In this document: one piece after another, positions 1 to 5,812 of the stretch | Layout of the letters: each line of letters opens with the position of its first letter | Position numbering within the stretch: the stretch's first letter is position 1 | Assembly (NCBI GenBank): GCA_937901395.1 | Contig: CALCDB010000036.1 | Coordinates: 1-5,812, forward strand | Direction of reading: 5' to 3' | DNA length: 5,812 nucleotides | DNA from: an uncultured Verrucomicrobiota bacterium | GTDB lineage: Bacteria > Verrucomicrobiota > Kiritimatiellia > RFP12 > UBA1067 | Program-made: the position numbers and the translations under genes | The notes under the pieces: model-generated | Databases searched by the model: none | The model's input: only the letters and a program-made list of their open reading frames with translations | What the model was told of the DNA's origin: nothing

Positions 1-1
1 A

Positions 2-1048
2 GAGTTGATAGATATGACGGCGATGGGCGGCGGAGAGAAGACGGGCGGTAGCATCTTTTCGAGCGAACTACTCGCGGCTCTACGCGCATGCGTGGAGCGC
101 GGCGAGCAGGCGATGCTGTTTCTCAATCGGCGCGGTTATTCGCGCTCGATGCGCTGCGCGGCATGCGGCGCGACGGTGGATTGCGATGGTTGCGGCGTTC
201 CCTATACATATCACCAAGCCGACAGTTGTCTGAGGTGTCACATCTGCGGAAAGTGGATATTGCCGCCACGGAAGTGCGGTAATTGCGGGTGCACCGCCTT
301 CGATTATCGCGGCATCGGAACGCAACGCGCCGAAGCCGCGCTCAAGAAGTGCCTGCCCGGCGCCACCATTCTCAGGATGGATGCGGATTCCACCTCGCGA
401 AAGAACTCCCACGACGACATACTTTCCGCTTTCAGACGAGGCGAGGGCAACATACTATTGGGCACGCAGATGATAACGAAGGGGCTCGACTTTCCCAACG
501 TCACGTTAGTCGGGGTAATAAATGCGGATTCCTCGATGAATATGCCCGACTTTCGGGCGATGGAGAGAACCTTTCAGTTATTATCGCAAGTGGCGGGCAG
601 GGCGGGACGCTCCGAGTTGTCGGGCAGGGTAATGATACAAAGTTACGATATCGAGAACAAGGTTCTCAATTTGGTGATGAGGGGCGACTTCGAGGAATTC
701 GCGAATCAGGAATTGGCGATACGCAAGGAGGCGGGGTTCCCTCCATATTGTCATTTGGTCGTAGTTACTTTCAAGGCGAAGGACTTGAAGATGGTTGGGG
801 ACTGGGCGCAGATGTATGCGCAGAGCATGGCGCGGGTGGCGAAAGCGAAGAGCGAATTGAAGATGTTGGTATCGGAGGCGATGCCCGCGCCATTGGAGAA
901 GGCGGATGGGTGGTATAGATGGCAGATAATCATCCGTTCCGCTGGCATTGGCGCGATAGCGAAGGTATGGGAATGGCTCACCGCTGCTCGCCCGGCACCC
1001 AAGGACTTAAGGGTATCGATTGATATCGACGCAATCAATTTGATATGA
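2..1048 (+). CDS. priA: Primosomal protein N' (replication restart DNA helicase PriA), C-terminal part, 5'-truncated
   Basis: PriA is a superfamily 2 3'-to-5' helicase that recognises stalled or abandoned replication forks and loads the replicative helicase through the primosome. The visible part is the last ~348 residues of a protein that is usually 700-800 residues long. The frame is already open at the window edge (Glu-Leu-Ile-Asp-Met, the stretch that normally follows the SATPS helicase motif), so the TTG at nt 5 is not a real start. In order: the NRRGYS segment (from about nt 128); the zinc-binding insertion with eight cysteines in four CxxC-type pairs (nt 155 to 286, including the LRCHICG block); the GIGTQR segment; helicase motif V, GTQMITKG (nt 461-484); motif VI, QVAGRAGR (nt 587-610); and a C-terminal domain with the family's AGFPPY segment. 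The zinc ligands and motifs V and VI are intact, so the gene looks functional. Motifs I-III, the 3'-DNA-binding domain and the winged helix lie outside the window. The gene ends in TGA, 12 nt before the next gene. Confidence 0.97.
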   Translation, partial: ELIDMTAMGGGEKTGGSIFSSELLAALRACVERGEQAMLFLNRRGYSRSMRCAACGATVDCDGCGVPYTYHQADSCLRCHICGKWILPPRKCGNCGCTAFDYRGIGTQRAEAALKKCLPGATILRMDADSTSRKNSHDDILSAFRRGEGNILLGTQMITKGLDFPNVTLVGVINADSSMNMPDFRAMERTFQLLSQVAGRAGRSELSGRVMIQSYDIENKVLNLVMRGDFEEFANQELAIRKEAGFPPYCHLVVVTFKAKDLKMVGDWAQMYAQSMARVAKAKSELKMLVSEAMPAPLEKADGWYRWQIIIRSAGIGAIAKVWEWLTAARPAPKDLRVSIDIDAINLI

Positions 1049-1054
1049 TACAAT
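1020..1054 (+). promoter_or_regulatory. Possible sigma70-type promoter inside the 3' end of priA
   Basis: TTGATA at 1020-1025 (5 of 6 to TTGACA) is followed 18 nt later by TATGAT at 1044-1049 (5 of 6 to TATAAT). An overlapping alternative is an extended -10, TGA-TACAAT, at 1046-1054. Either would start RNA within about 5 nt of the ATG at 1061, giving an almost leaderless message. The 11-mer TATGATACAAT differs at one base from the -10 region of the scaffold gene at 4161-4171. A 6-bp inverted repeat (ATTGAT 1019-1024, ATCAAT 1034-1039) overlaps the -35. The call rests on consensus matching only, and the site lies in coding sequence that encodes an Ile-Asp repeat, so it could be coincidental. 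Confidence 0.35.
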
Positions 1055-1060
1055 AGAGAT

Positions 1061-1318
1061 ATGGAAAGTATATTCAAGGTAGCGGAGAAATGCGCGGTTC
1101 CGGAGGAATGGAAGGCATTGATCGGGCGCGAGTTCGTGCATTACAAGGGCAAGCGCTATCAATTATTGGGGCTGGCGCCACATTCGGAAACATTGGAACC
1201 GATGGCGGTATATCGAACATTATATGGAGATTTTGGTCTTTGGGTTCGCCCCGCCAGGATGTTCTTTGAAACAATCGAAGTTGATGGACATAGAGTAAGA
1301 AGGTTCAAGGAGTTATGA
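1061..1318 (+). CDS. DUF1653 domain-containing small protein
   Basis: This is an 85-residue protein matching the DUF1653 family, whose function is unknown; members are small soluble bacterial proteins of roughly 60-80 residues. The diagnostic segments are all present: HYKGKRYQ (residues 27-34), HSETLE (41-46), the YRTLYGD block (51-57), WVRP (61-64), and FFETIEVDG (68-76) leading to a basic end. There is no signal peptide or membrane segment. The N-terminal 20 or so residues before the domain are longer than usual. The ATG at 1061 has no clear Shine-Dalgarno site, only AGAG two nt away. An in-frame TTG at 1118 lies 11 nt after GGAGG (1102-1106) and would give a 66-residue protein starting right at the domain, so the start is uncertain. 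The gene follows priA by 12 nt, and its stop overlaps the next start (ATGA). Family membership is clear; a cellular role cannot be given. Confidence 0.9.
   Translation: MESIFKVAEKCAVPEEWKALIGREFVHYKGKRYQLLGLAPHSETLEPMAVYRTLYGDFGLWVRPARMFFETIEVDGHRVRRFKEL
1307..1312 (+). promoter_or_regulatory. Ribosome binding site candidate for the secreted protease, unusually close to the start
   Basis: AAGGAG ends only 2 nt before the ATG at 1315, which is closer than the usual 5-9 nt. A second, better-spaced but weaker site, AGAAGG at 1298-1303, leaves 11 nt. Because the start codon overlaps the upstream stop codon (ATGA), reinitiation by ribosomes finishing the DUF1653 gene is the likely main route. The signal peptide immediately after 1315 supports this start. 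Confidence 0.5.
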
Positions 1319-1380
1319 TAAAGACAATAATATTTCTGTTTCTGAGCAGCGTGATGAGTTTTAATCTATGGGCAGAAGCG
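1315..1380 (+). other. Signal peptide coding segment of the metalloprotease
   Basis: Residues 1-22 have a short basic start (Met-Ile-Lys), a hydrophobic core rich in Ile, Phe and Leu (residues 5-18), and Ala20-Glu21-Ala22, which fits the small-x-small rule of signal peptidase I. Cleavage is predicted after Ala22; after Ala20 is an alternative. There is no lipobox cysteine, so the protein is not expected to be a lipoprotein. Confidence 0.8.
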
Positions 1381-4119
1381 CTGAGCGATGATGCGCTTTA
1401 CGGGAAAATCAGGGAGCGATTCCCAGAATTACAGTTACCAGAAACGACACCGACAATTGTGCATGTAGGCAGTGAAGCCGTGTTAAAGTCGGCAATTGAA
1501 AATGTAAGCGGACATAAGGTAATTTGCGTAAGCGGGACGATTAAGCTTGAAGAGTATTTATCGCTTAGTATTGCATCTGGCAGTCGAGTTACAATCGTCG
1601 GTGTAACGAATGCGGGAGAATTTAAGTATGCTACGATAACAGGGAAGGGCATTATTTCAACCTTATCTGCAGGGCAGGTAGATATCGCGAATTTGTATTT
1701 CACCAACATCGAGAGGAATAATGGCGCAATGGGAAATGCGATATCGCTGGAGATAATTACTGGCAATCACCAAATAACATCGGTAACTATTGATAATTGT
1801 AGCTCGACTGCGGATAATTTGTATAGCCCGGCTCGTGGAGGAGCGATTTATGTTAATCTTGCGCCTGGAAGTACTAAACCATCAGTATTAATTTGCAATA
1901 CGACGATTGGGGAAAATTGCGTGGCTACATACACAACTGGAGCACCATTATATATTTCCGATGCGAGTAAGTTATCGTTAATCAATTGCACGATCATCGC
2001 TTCGTCTAGTAAAGTTGGGGATCTGCAAATTGATAAGAAAAATGTTTATTGGTTAAGTAAGACACCGCCTTCGGTGGTGAAGAATGTTTTATTTGATGCA
2101 GATCCAACGGTGACGATAAAGGATGAATCACCGTATACATATAAGGTCGAAAGCAATTTGGTTTGGGTTGAGGATGAGATGAACTTACCTCATTACGAGA
2201 TTGCGACTACTTCAACGGCATTGAACACAGGGAATGTGGTTGATAGTTTGGAGTTAAAATATGATGCGTTAGGGAATTTGCGTAATGATGGCAATGGAAC
2301 GGATTTTGGGGCGGTGGAGATGCAGGTAAGCGCAGAGGTGGCGCTTCCGGATGAGGTAGTAATTTTACCTTCGGGACAAAGGCAAGTATATTTTGGGTGG
2401 ACGACAACAAGCGCATTTCAAGTTAAGGCGCAAAAGTCAACGGATGACGGCGCGACTTGGGCGGACATTGCCGAGAGCGAGGTTGATAGGCGCAGCCCTA
2501 CTTCACCTGAAATGACGGTTGATGGGTGGTCATCCATTCGCTATTTATGCGCGACTCCTGGTAGCACTGCAAAGTATCGTCTTGCATTTAGCAGCGATGG
2601 CGCTAATTGGGGATATTCCGAAGCAAAGGAGATTACCAATCCAACTCCGGTAGTATCGCTCCACTCCCGTCCGGGAGCGAAGAAGACCATCTATCTTGAT
2701 TTCAGTGGATATATTGATGACTACAATGCGAATGTTGCCAGTATGCGATATAATATCAAGGAAAAGAGTTCGCTTCCATATCTCGAAACGCCTGCTTTTG
2801 TTTTCGCAGGACGCTTTGCCAATAAGAAAACAAATGAGGTCAAGACCAAAACGACCGACCTTAGCGAAACCTACCCACTCGCCTATGCTGTATATGACAT
2901 TTGGCGAATGGTGGCTGAGGACTTTATGATGTTTGATGTGGATGTAACTACCGAAGAGCCAGACTATGATGGACTCGTCAAGTCTTCGGCGGATGACGAT
3001 ACTTATGGTAAAAGAGTCATCTTCGATTATGCGCCTAATGGCAGATGGTATGCGGAATCGGGCGGGATATCTGGTTTGGGCGCGTTTGGCTTTAGAGCAG
3101 ATCGTCCCGCCTATATCTTTGGTAATGGCTCGCGTCAAAACTTAGCTGCGCAAGCTACCCATGAAACTTCCCATACATGCGGATTGGCGCATGATGGCGG
3201 GCAAATGTATTTGGAGGGCTATCAAACATATCAAGATGGAAAATGGATAGATATCCCAGCTGGGTTTAGCCCTTCAGAGTATTATACGGGTTTGGAGATT
3301 GCGAATGGATGCAAGTGGTATCCGGTAATGGGCGGGGTACCTTCGGCAATTTACTATAGTGGATATGATTACGATGCGGGGGATTTCATCAACCAGTTTT
3401 CCAATGGAAACTATGATGGCGCCACGAACAAGGGGGACGATGATTTAGCGGTGATGCTGGGGCTTAAGCCAGGCGATCGTGAAGCCAATAATAAAAACAC
3501 CATCATTGATTTTCCGTCCAAGCTTTATCCAGATGGGAAAGATAGCTATGCCACGCGCAATTTGTCGCTTGCCAAGGATGATGCGGGCGATACGATAGCG
3601 GAGGCGAAGGGGTTGGTAGCAAATGGGGAAACTTCGCTTTCCACTACTGGCGTAATAGGCAAGCACATCGAGGGAACGGAGGTAGTGGATGATGTCGATG
3701 TATTCGCCGTCGCCGTAACTGGAGCGGGAACGATTACCGCCAAGGTAATTCCTGGATATTTGGATGAGATAGAGGGAGCATCATTGGACGCCAAGATGGA
3801 ACTTTTGTCGGCAAGCGGCGATGTATTGGCAACGAGCGAAGACGTGATGGACGGATCGGCTGATTTTCGCGAGGCGGGAGTATCATTTGAGTGCGAGGCG
3901 AAGGGAAAGTACTTTATTCGCGTATCGGGAACGAATCATCCAATCCCTTTGAAAGTCGCACCAGAGGGATATGAGGTTCCGACTGGTGGATGGAACGCGA
4001 ACGCCAAGAATAATTACGGCTCGGTAGGTCCATACAAGTTAACGCTTGATTTGGACGGAGCTGAATTCGCCACCCCGAGCGATGGGCGAAGCAAGGCGCT
4101 GCGGATAATAGTGCGATGA
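1315..4119 (+). CDS. Secreted modular zinc metalloprotease: beta-helix, Ig-like, metzincin-type catalytic and PPC-like domains
   Basis: This 934-residue protein is exported and probably degrades protein outside the cytoplasm. Seen in order: (1) a signal peptide, residues 1-22 (Lys3, hydrophobic 5-18, AEA before the likely cut). (2) Residues ~48-337, beta-strand-rich with short Asn/Ser/Gly turns, closing on a D-LG-R-DG-TDFGAVE segment typical of the end of right-handed parallel beta-helix proteins. (3) Residues ~341-442, an Ig/Fn3-like module with Trp-rich strands. (4) Residues ~443-745, the catalytic domain. It opens with LHSRPGAKKTIYLDFSGY and has the metzincin motif HExxHxxGxxH (zinc ligands His616, His620, His626; base Glu617; then Asp627-Gly628) and a probable Met-turn at Met672 in YPVMGG, followed by GDDDLAVM. 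(5) Residues ~753-918, a PPC-like beta-sandwich (DDVDVFAV to the GPYKLTLDL strand). No membrane anchor, PEP-CTERM or LPXTG signal is visible. The catalytic residues look intact. The substrate is unknown; the beta-helix may bind glycan or a surface. The first ~1.6 kb is richer in A+T than the neighbouring genes. Confidence 0.85.
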   Translation: MIKTIIFLFLSSVMSFNLWAEALSDDALYGKIRERFPELQLPETTPTIVHVGSEAVLKSAIENVSGHKVICVSGTIKLEEYLSLSIASGSRVTIVGVTNAGEFKYATITGKGIISTLSAGQVDIANLYFTNIERNNGAMGNAISLEIITGNHQITSVTIDNCSSTADNLYSPARGGAIYVNLAPGSTKPSVLICNTTIGENCVATYTTGAPLYISDASKLSLINCTIIASSSKVGDLQIDKKNVYWLSKTPPSVVKNVLFDADPTVTIKDESPYTYKVESNLVWVEDEMNLPHYEIATTSTALNTGNVVDSLELKYDALGNLRNDGNGTDFGAVEMQVSAEVALPDEVVILPSGQRQVYFGWTTTSAFQVKAQKSTDDGATWADIAESEVDRRSPTSPEMTVDGWSSIRYLCATPGSTAKYRLAFSSDGANWGYSEAKEITNPTPVVSLHSRPGAKKTIYLDFSGYIDDYNANVASMRYNIKEKSSLPYLETPAFVFAGRFANKKTNEVKTKTTDLSETYPLAYAVYDIWRMVAEDFMMFDVDVTTEEPDYDGLVKSSADDDTYGKRVIFDYAPNGRWYAESGGISGLGAFGFRADRPAYIFGNGSRQNLAAQATHETSHTCGLAHDGGQMYLEGYQTYQDGKWIDIPAGFSPSEYYTGLEIANGCKWYPVMGGVPSAIYYSGYDYDAGDFINQFSNGNYDGATNKGDDDLAVMLGLKPGDREANNKNTIIDFPSKLYPDGKDSYATRNLSLAKDDAGDTIAEAKGLVANGETSLSTTGVIGKHIEGTEVVDDVDVFAVAVTGAGTITAKVIPGYLDEIEGASLDAKMELLSASGDVLATSEDVMDGSADFREAGVSFECEAKGKYFIRVSGTNHPIPLKVAPEGYEVPTGGWNANAKNNYGSVGPYKLTLDLDGAEFATPSDGRSKALRIIVR

Positions 4120-4141
4120 AGACTTGGGCGCAAGGGTGGGG

Positions 4142-4171
4142 TTGTAGATGGGCGGGAGATTATGATATAAT
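4142..4171 (+). promoter_or_regulatory. Extended -10 promoter of the scaffold-GGGtGRT operon
   Basis: A perfect TATAAT at 4166-4171 is preceded by TGA (4163-4165), forming an extended -10. TTGTAG at 4142-4147 is a weak -35 (only the TTG matches) at an 18-nt spacing. Transcription would start near 4178, leaving a leader of about 27 nt before the ATG at 4205. The site sits in the only real intergenic gap of the window (4120-4204), directly upstream of a strong ribosome binding site, which supports it. No operator palindrome is evident in the gap. Confidence 0.75.
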
Positions 4172-4187
4172 ACGCGAAGTTTTTACC

Positions 4188-4196
4188 AAGGAGGAG
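4188..4196 (+). promoter_or_regulatory. Strong Shine-Dalgarno site of the scaffold gene
   Basis: AAGGAGGAG is nearly the full anti-16S complement and lies 8 nt before the ATG at 4205, so it fixes this start. It is the strongest ribosome binding site in the window and agrees with high expression of the operon. Confidence 0.85.
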
Positions 4197-4204
4197 AAAA
4201 ATCA

Positions 4205-4897
4205 ATGGTATATTCAACAGAGGTTCAGCACCAGTGTCCTTTAGCCAAAGGATGCAATCATGGTCCTGCTCCAATTCCTGAAGAAGGCAAGTGGGTGCAG
4301 GCGAAACAGATCAAGGATATTTCCGGCTACACGCACGGCGTAGGTTGGTGCGCTCCACAGCAGGGAGCGTGCAAGCTTTCGTTGAATGTGAAGAATGGCG
4401 TGATCGAGGAGGCGTTGGTCGAGACGATTGGTTGTTCGGGTATGACGCATTCGGCGGCGATGGCGAGCGAGATTCTCGTTGGCAAGACGATTCTCGAAGC
4501 GCTCAATACCGACTTGGTGTGCGATGCGATCAACACGGCGATGCGCGAGCTTTTCCTGCAGATCGTATATGGGCGCACGCAAAGCGCGTTCTCGGATGGC
4601 GGTTTGGTGATCGGCGCGGGCTTGGAGGATCTCGGCAAGGGGCTGCGTTCGATGGTGGGAACCATGTACGCGACGAAGGCGAAGGGTCCTCGCTACTTGG
4701 AGATGACCGAGGGCTATTGCACGCGCATGGCGCTCAACAAGGAAGGCGAAGTAATCGGCTATGAATTCGTCTCGTTGGGCAAGATGACGGACTTCATCAA
4801 GAAGGGGCTTACTCCCAATGAGGCGTGGGAGAAGGCGAAGGGCCATTACGGACAGTTCGAGGGCGCGGCGAAGTACATCGATCCGCGTAAGGAATAA
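4205..4897 (+). CDS. Iron-sulfur cluster assembly scaffold-like protein (NifU/IscU-type), partner of the GGGtGRT protein
   Basis: This 230-residue cytoplasmic protein carries a NifU_N/IscU-like fold, the class that receives sulfur and iron to build Fe-S clusters for transfer to client proteins. Seen: the core runs from about residue 50. QQGACKLSLNV (Cys56) aligns with the first IscU cluster cysteine region, and ETIGCSGMTHSAAMASEI (Cys77) matches the GCxxxxxSSS helix that carries the second. DLVCDAINTAM (Cys106) lies near, but does not exactly match, the third. The aspartate that follows the first cysteine in IscU (CGD) is absent. The N-terminal ~50 residues are extra relative to IscU and carry Cys11, Cys17 and Cys49, including a CPLAKGC pair. 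A C-terminal part of ~100 residues, with YGRTQSAFSDGGL and ending YIDPRKE, is not part of IscU. From memory, this longer form is a distinct family that usually sits next to GGGtGRT genes. It follows its own promoter, and 17 nt separate it from the next gene. Whether it is a general scaffold or dedicated to its partner cannot be told. Confidence 0.92.
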   Translation: MVYSTEVQHQCPLAKGCNHGPAPIPEEGKWVQAKQIKDISGYTHGVGWCAPQQGACKLSLNVKNGVIEEALVETIGCSGMTHSAAMASEILVGKTILEALNTDLVCDAINTAMRELFLQIVYGRTQSAFSDGGLVIGAGLEDLGKGLRSMVGTMYATKAKGPRYLEMTEGYCTRMALNKEGEVIGYEFVSLGKMTDFIKKGLTPNEAWEKAKGHYGQFEGAAKYIDPRKE

Positions 4898-4904
4898 GGA
4901 AAGG
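4898..4904 (+). promoter_or_regulatory. Ribosome binding site of the GGGtGRT gene
   Basis: GGAAAGG begins immediately after the TAA stop of the scaffold gene and lies 10 nt before the ATG at 4915. It supports that start. The 17-nt gap and the lack of a terminator or new promoter indicate co-transcription with the upstream gene. Confidence 0.6.
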
Positions 4905-4914
4905 GCTTTTGAAA

Positions 4915-5812
4915 ATGGCTACTAAGAAGACAGCAGGCAAGAAGGCAACGGAGAAGTTGTTCGAGGGATACGAGCGGCGCGAGGCGAAGATTCTGGCGGC
5001 GTTGAAGCCATACGGCATCAAGTCGATCGAGGAATGCGCGGAGATCTGCAAGAAGGCGGGGTTCGATCCATACAAGATCGTGGAAGAGACGCAGCCGATT
5101 TGCTTCGAGAACGCGAAGTGGGCCTACACGGTAGGCGCGGCGATGGCGATCAAGAAGGGGTGCAAGAAGGCGAAGGACGCGGCCGCCGAGATCGGCGTTG
5201 GTCTGCAGGCGTTCTGCATTCCCGGATCGGTGGCGGAGAACCGCAAGGTCGGTTTGGGGCACGGCAACCTCGGCGCGATGCTGCTCGACGACAATACGGA
5301 GTGCTTCGCGTTCCTCGCGGGTCACGAATCGTTCGCGGCGGCGGAGGGTGCGATCAAGATCGCGCTTAACGCGAACAAGGTTCGCAAGACGAACCTTCGC
5401 GTAATTCTCAACGGCTTGGGCAAGGACGCCGCCTACATCATCAGCCGCATCAACGGCTTTACGTACGTGAAGACGGCCTTCAACGCGAAGAGCGAGAAGC
5501 TTCGGGTAGTTGGCGAGAAGCCATTCTCGAAGGGACCGCGCGCGGCGGTGAAGTGCTATGGCGCGGATAACGTTCCGGAAGGCGTGGCGATCATGCAGAA
5601 GGAGAATGTCGGCGTTTCGATTACCGGAAACTCGACGAATCCGACGCGCTTCCAGCATCCAGTCGCGGGAACGTACAAGAAGTGGTGCTGGGAGAATGGG
5701 CGCAAGTATTTCTCGGTGGCATCCGGCGGCGGCACCGGGCGCACGCTTCACCCCGATAACATGGCGGCGGGTCCTTCGAGCTACGGCATGACCGACACCA
5801 TGGGCCGTATGC
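4915..5812 (+). CDS. GGGtGRT family protein, 3'-truncated by the window end
   Basis: This belongs to the family named after its GGGtGRT signature, which is seen here as GGGTGRT at residues 271-277 followed by LHPDNMAAGP. The visible part has 299 residues with no stop codon. Family members are, from memory, about 330 residues, so some 30 are missing. There is no signal peptide or membrane segment, so it is probably cytoplasmic. Recognisable blocks include YERREAKI (19-26), QPICFENAKWAYTVGAA (60-76) and GLGHGNLGAMLL (113-124). Eight cysteines are visible (41, 45, 63, 83, 101, 130, 214, 258), and Cys63 lies in the PICFENA block. The first ~14 residues are a Lys/Ala/Thr-rich tail that I do not remember from relatives; there is no later in-frame Met near the domain start, and the ribosome site favours 4915. 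All visible lysines use AAG, and Ala is mostly GCG, a strong bias that fits high expression. The biochemical function is unknown to me; pairing with the scaffold suggests Fe-S or redox chemistry (inference). Confidence 0.95.
   Translation, partial: MATKKTAGKKATEKLFEGYERREAKILAALKPYGIKSIEECAEICKKAGFDPYKIVEETQPICFENAKWAYTVGAAMAIKKGCKKAKDAAAEIGVGLQAFCIPGSVAENRKVGLGHGNLGAMLLDDNTECFAFLAGHESFAAAEGAIKIALNANKVRKTNLRVILNGLGKDAAYIISRINGFTYVKTAFNAKSEKLRVVGEKPFSKGPRAAVKCYGADNVPEGVAIMQKENVGVSITGNSTNPTRFQHPVAGTYKKWCWENGRKYFSVASGGGTGRTLHPDNMAAGPSSYGMTDTMGRM

Noticed and set aside
283..918. A 211-codon + strand frame inside priA
   Set aside because: It overlaps the intact PriA frame with its conserved helicase motifs, and its translation is Gly/Arg/Glu-rich without any motif.
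1014..1029. Direct repeat TATCGA at 10-nt spacing (1014-1019 and 1024-1029) as an operator
   Set aside because: It encodes the alternating Ile-Asp end of PriA and is explained by the protein sequence. Two 6-mers are too little to call a binding site.
2545..3138. A 197-codon minus-strand open frame opposite the protease gene
   Set aside because: It is antisense to the catalytic domain of the protease and shows no recognisable domain; its length is within what chance allows.
4093..4119. C-terminal LRIIVR of the protease as a type IX secretion tail
   Set aside because: The last residues resemble the KxIVK/R ends of such tails, but the preceding domain reads as PPC-like and lacks the other tail motifs. 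The host also does not look like Bacteroidota.
4123..4134. Hairpin CTTG-GGCG-CAAG after the protease stop as a terminator
   Set aside because: The stem has only 4 bp and is not followed by a run of T, so it does not qualify as an intrinsic terminator.
4241..4846. A 201-codon open frame on the minus strand, opposite the scaffold gene
   Set aside because: It is an antisense shadow of a conserved gene, with an Arg/His/Leu-rich translation and no family resemblance or ribosome site.
5725..5745. GGGTGRT as a Walker A nucleotide-binding loop
   Set aside because: It does not fit GxxxxGK[ST]; there is no lysine in the loop and no Walker B partner was found. It is simply the family's signature motif.
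4846..5751. A 301-codon open frame on the minus strand, opposite the GGGtGRT gene
   Set aside because: It lies antisense to an unmistakable family protein. The translation is Arg/Leu/Ala-rich low-complexity shadow sequence caused by the strong GCG/AAG codon bias, with no recognisable domain.

Overview
The window reads as ordinary bacterial chromosome from an organism of intermediate G+C. All five genes are on the + strand, and four of the five are recognisable. The Fe-S scaffold-like gene and its GGGtGRT partner are, from memory of the families, most common in anaerobes such as Clostridia and Bacteroidales and in gut members of the PVC group (Lentisphaerae, Kiritimatiellota and relatives). 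Two points argue against Bacteroidota: the strong Shine-Dalgarno sites, and TATAAT-type promoters instead of the TAnnTTTG box. The secreted metzincin-type protein is of a kind I associate with planctomycete and verrucomicrobial secretomes. My best guess is an anaerobic PVC-group bacterium, at low confidence.

Layout: nt 2-1048 is the 3' part of priA (replication restart helicase), with its N-terminal half outside the window. After 12 nt comes a small DUF1653 gene (1061-1318). It overlaps by 4 nt the start of a 934-residue exported protein (1315-4119) that combines a signal peptide, a parallel beta-helix, an Ig-like module, a metzincin-type zinc protease domain and a C-terminal PPC-like beta-sandwich. 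An 85-nt gap (4120-4204) holds a clear extended -10 promoter and a strong ribosome binding site. These drive a two-gene operon: a NifU/IscU-like scaffold protein (4205-4897), then, 17 nt on, the GGGtGRT family protein (4915 to beyond the window end, about 299 residues visible).

The left block (priA, DUF1653, protease) looks like a loose same-strand run, not a functional pathway. The right block is a conserved pair whose members probably act together in iron-sulfur chemistry, although the role of the GGGtGRT protein is not known to me. It is the most interesting biology here. No RNA gene, mobile element, CRISPR array, long repeat or convincing terminator was seen, and no stretch over 300 nt lacks a gene.
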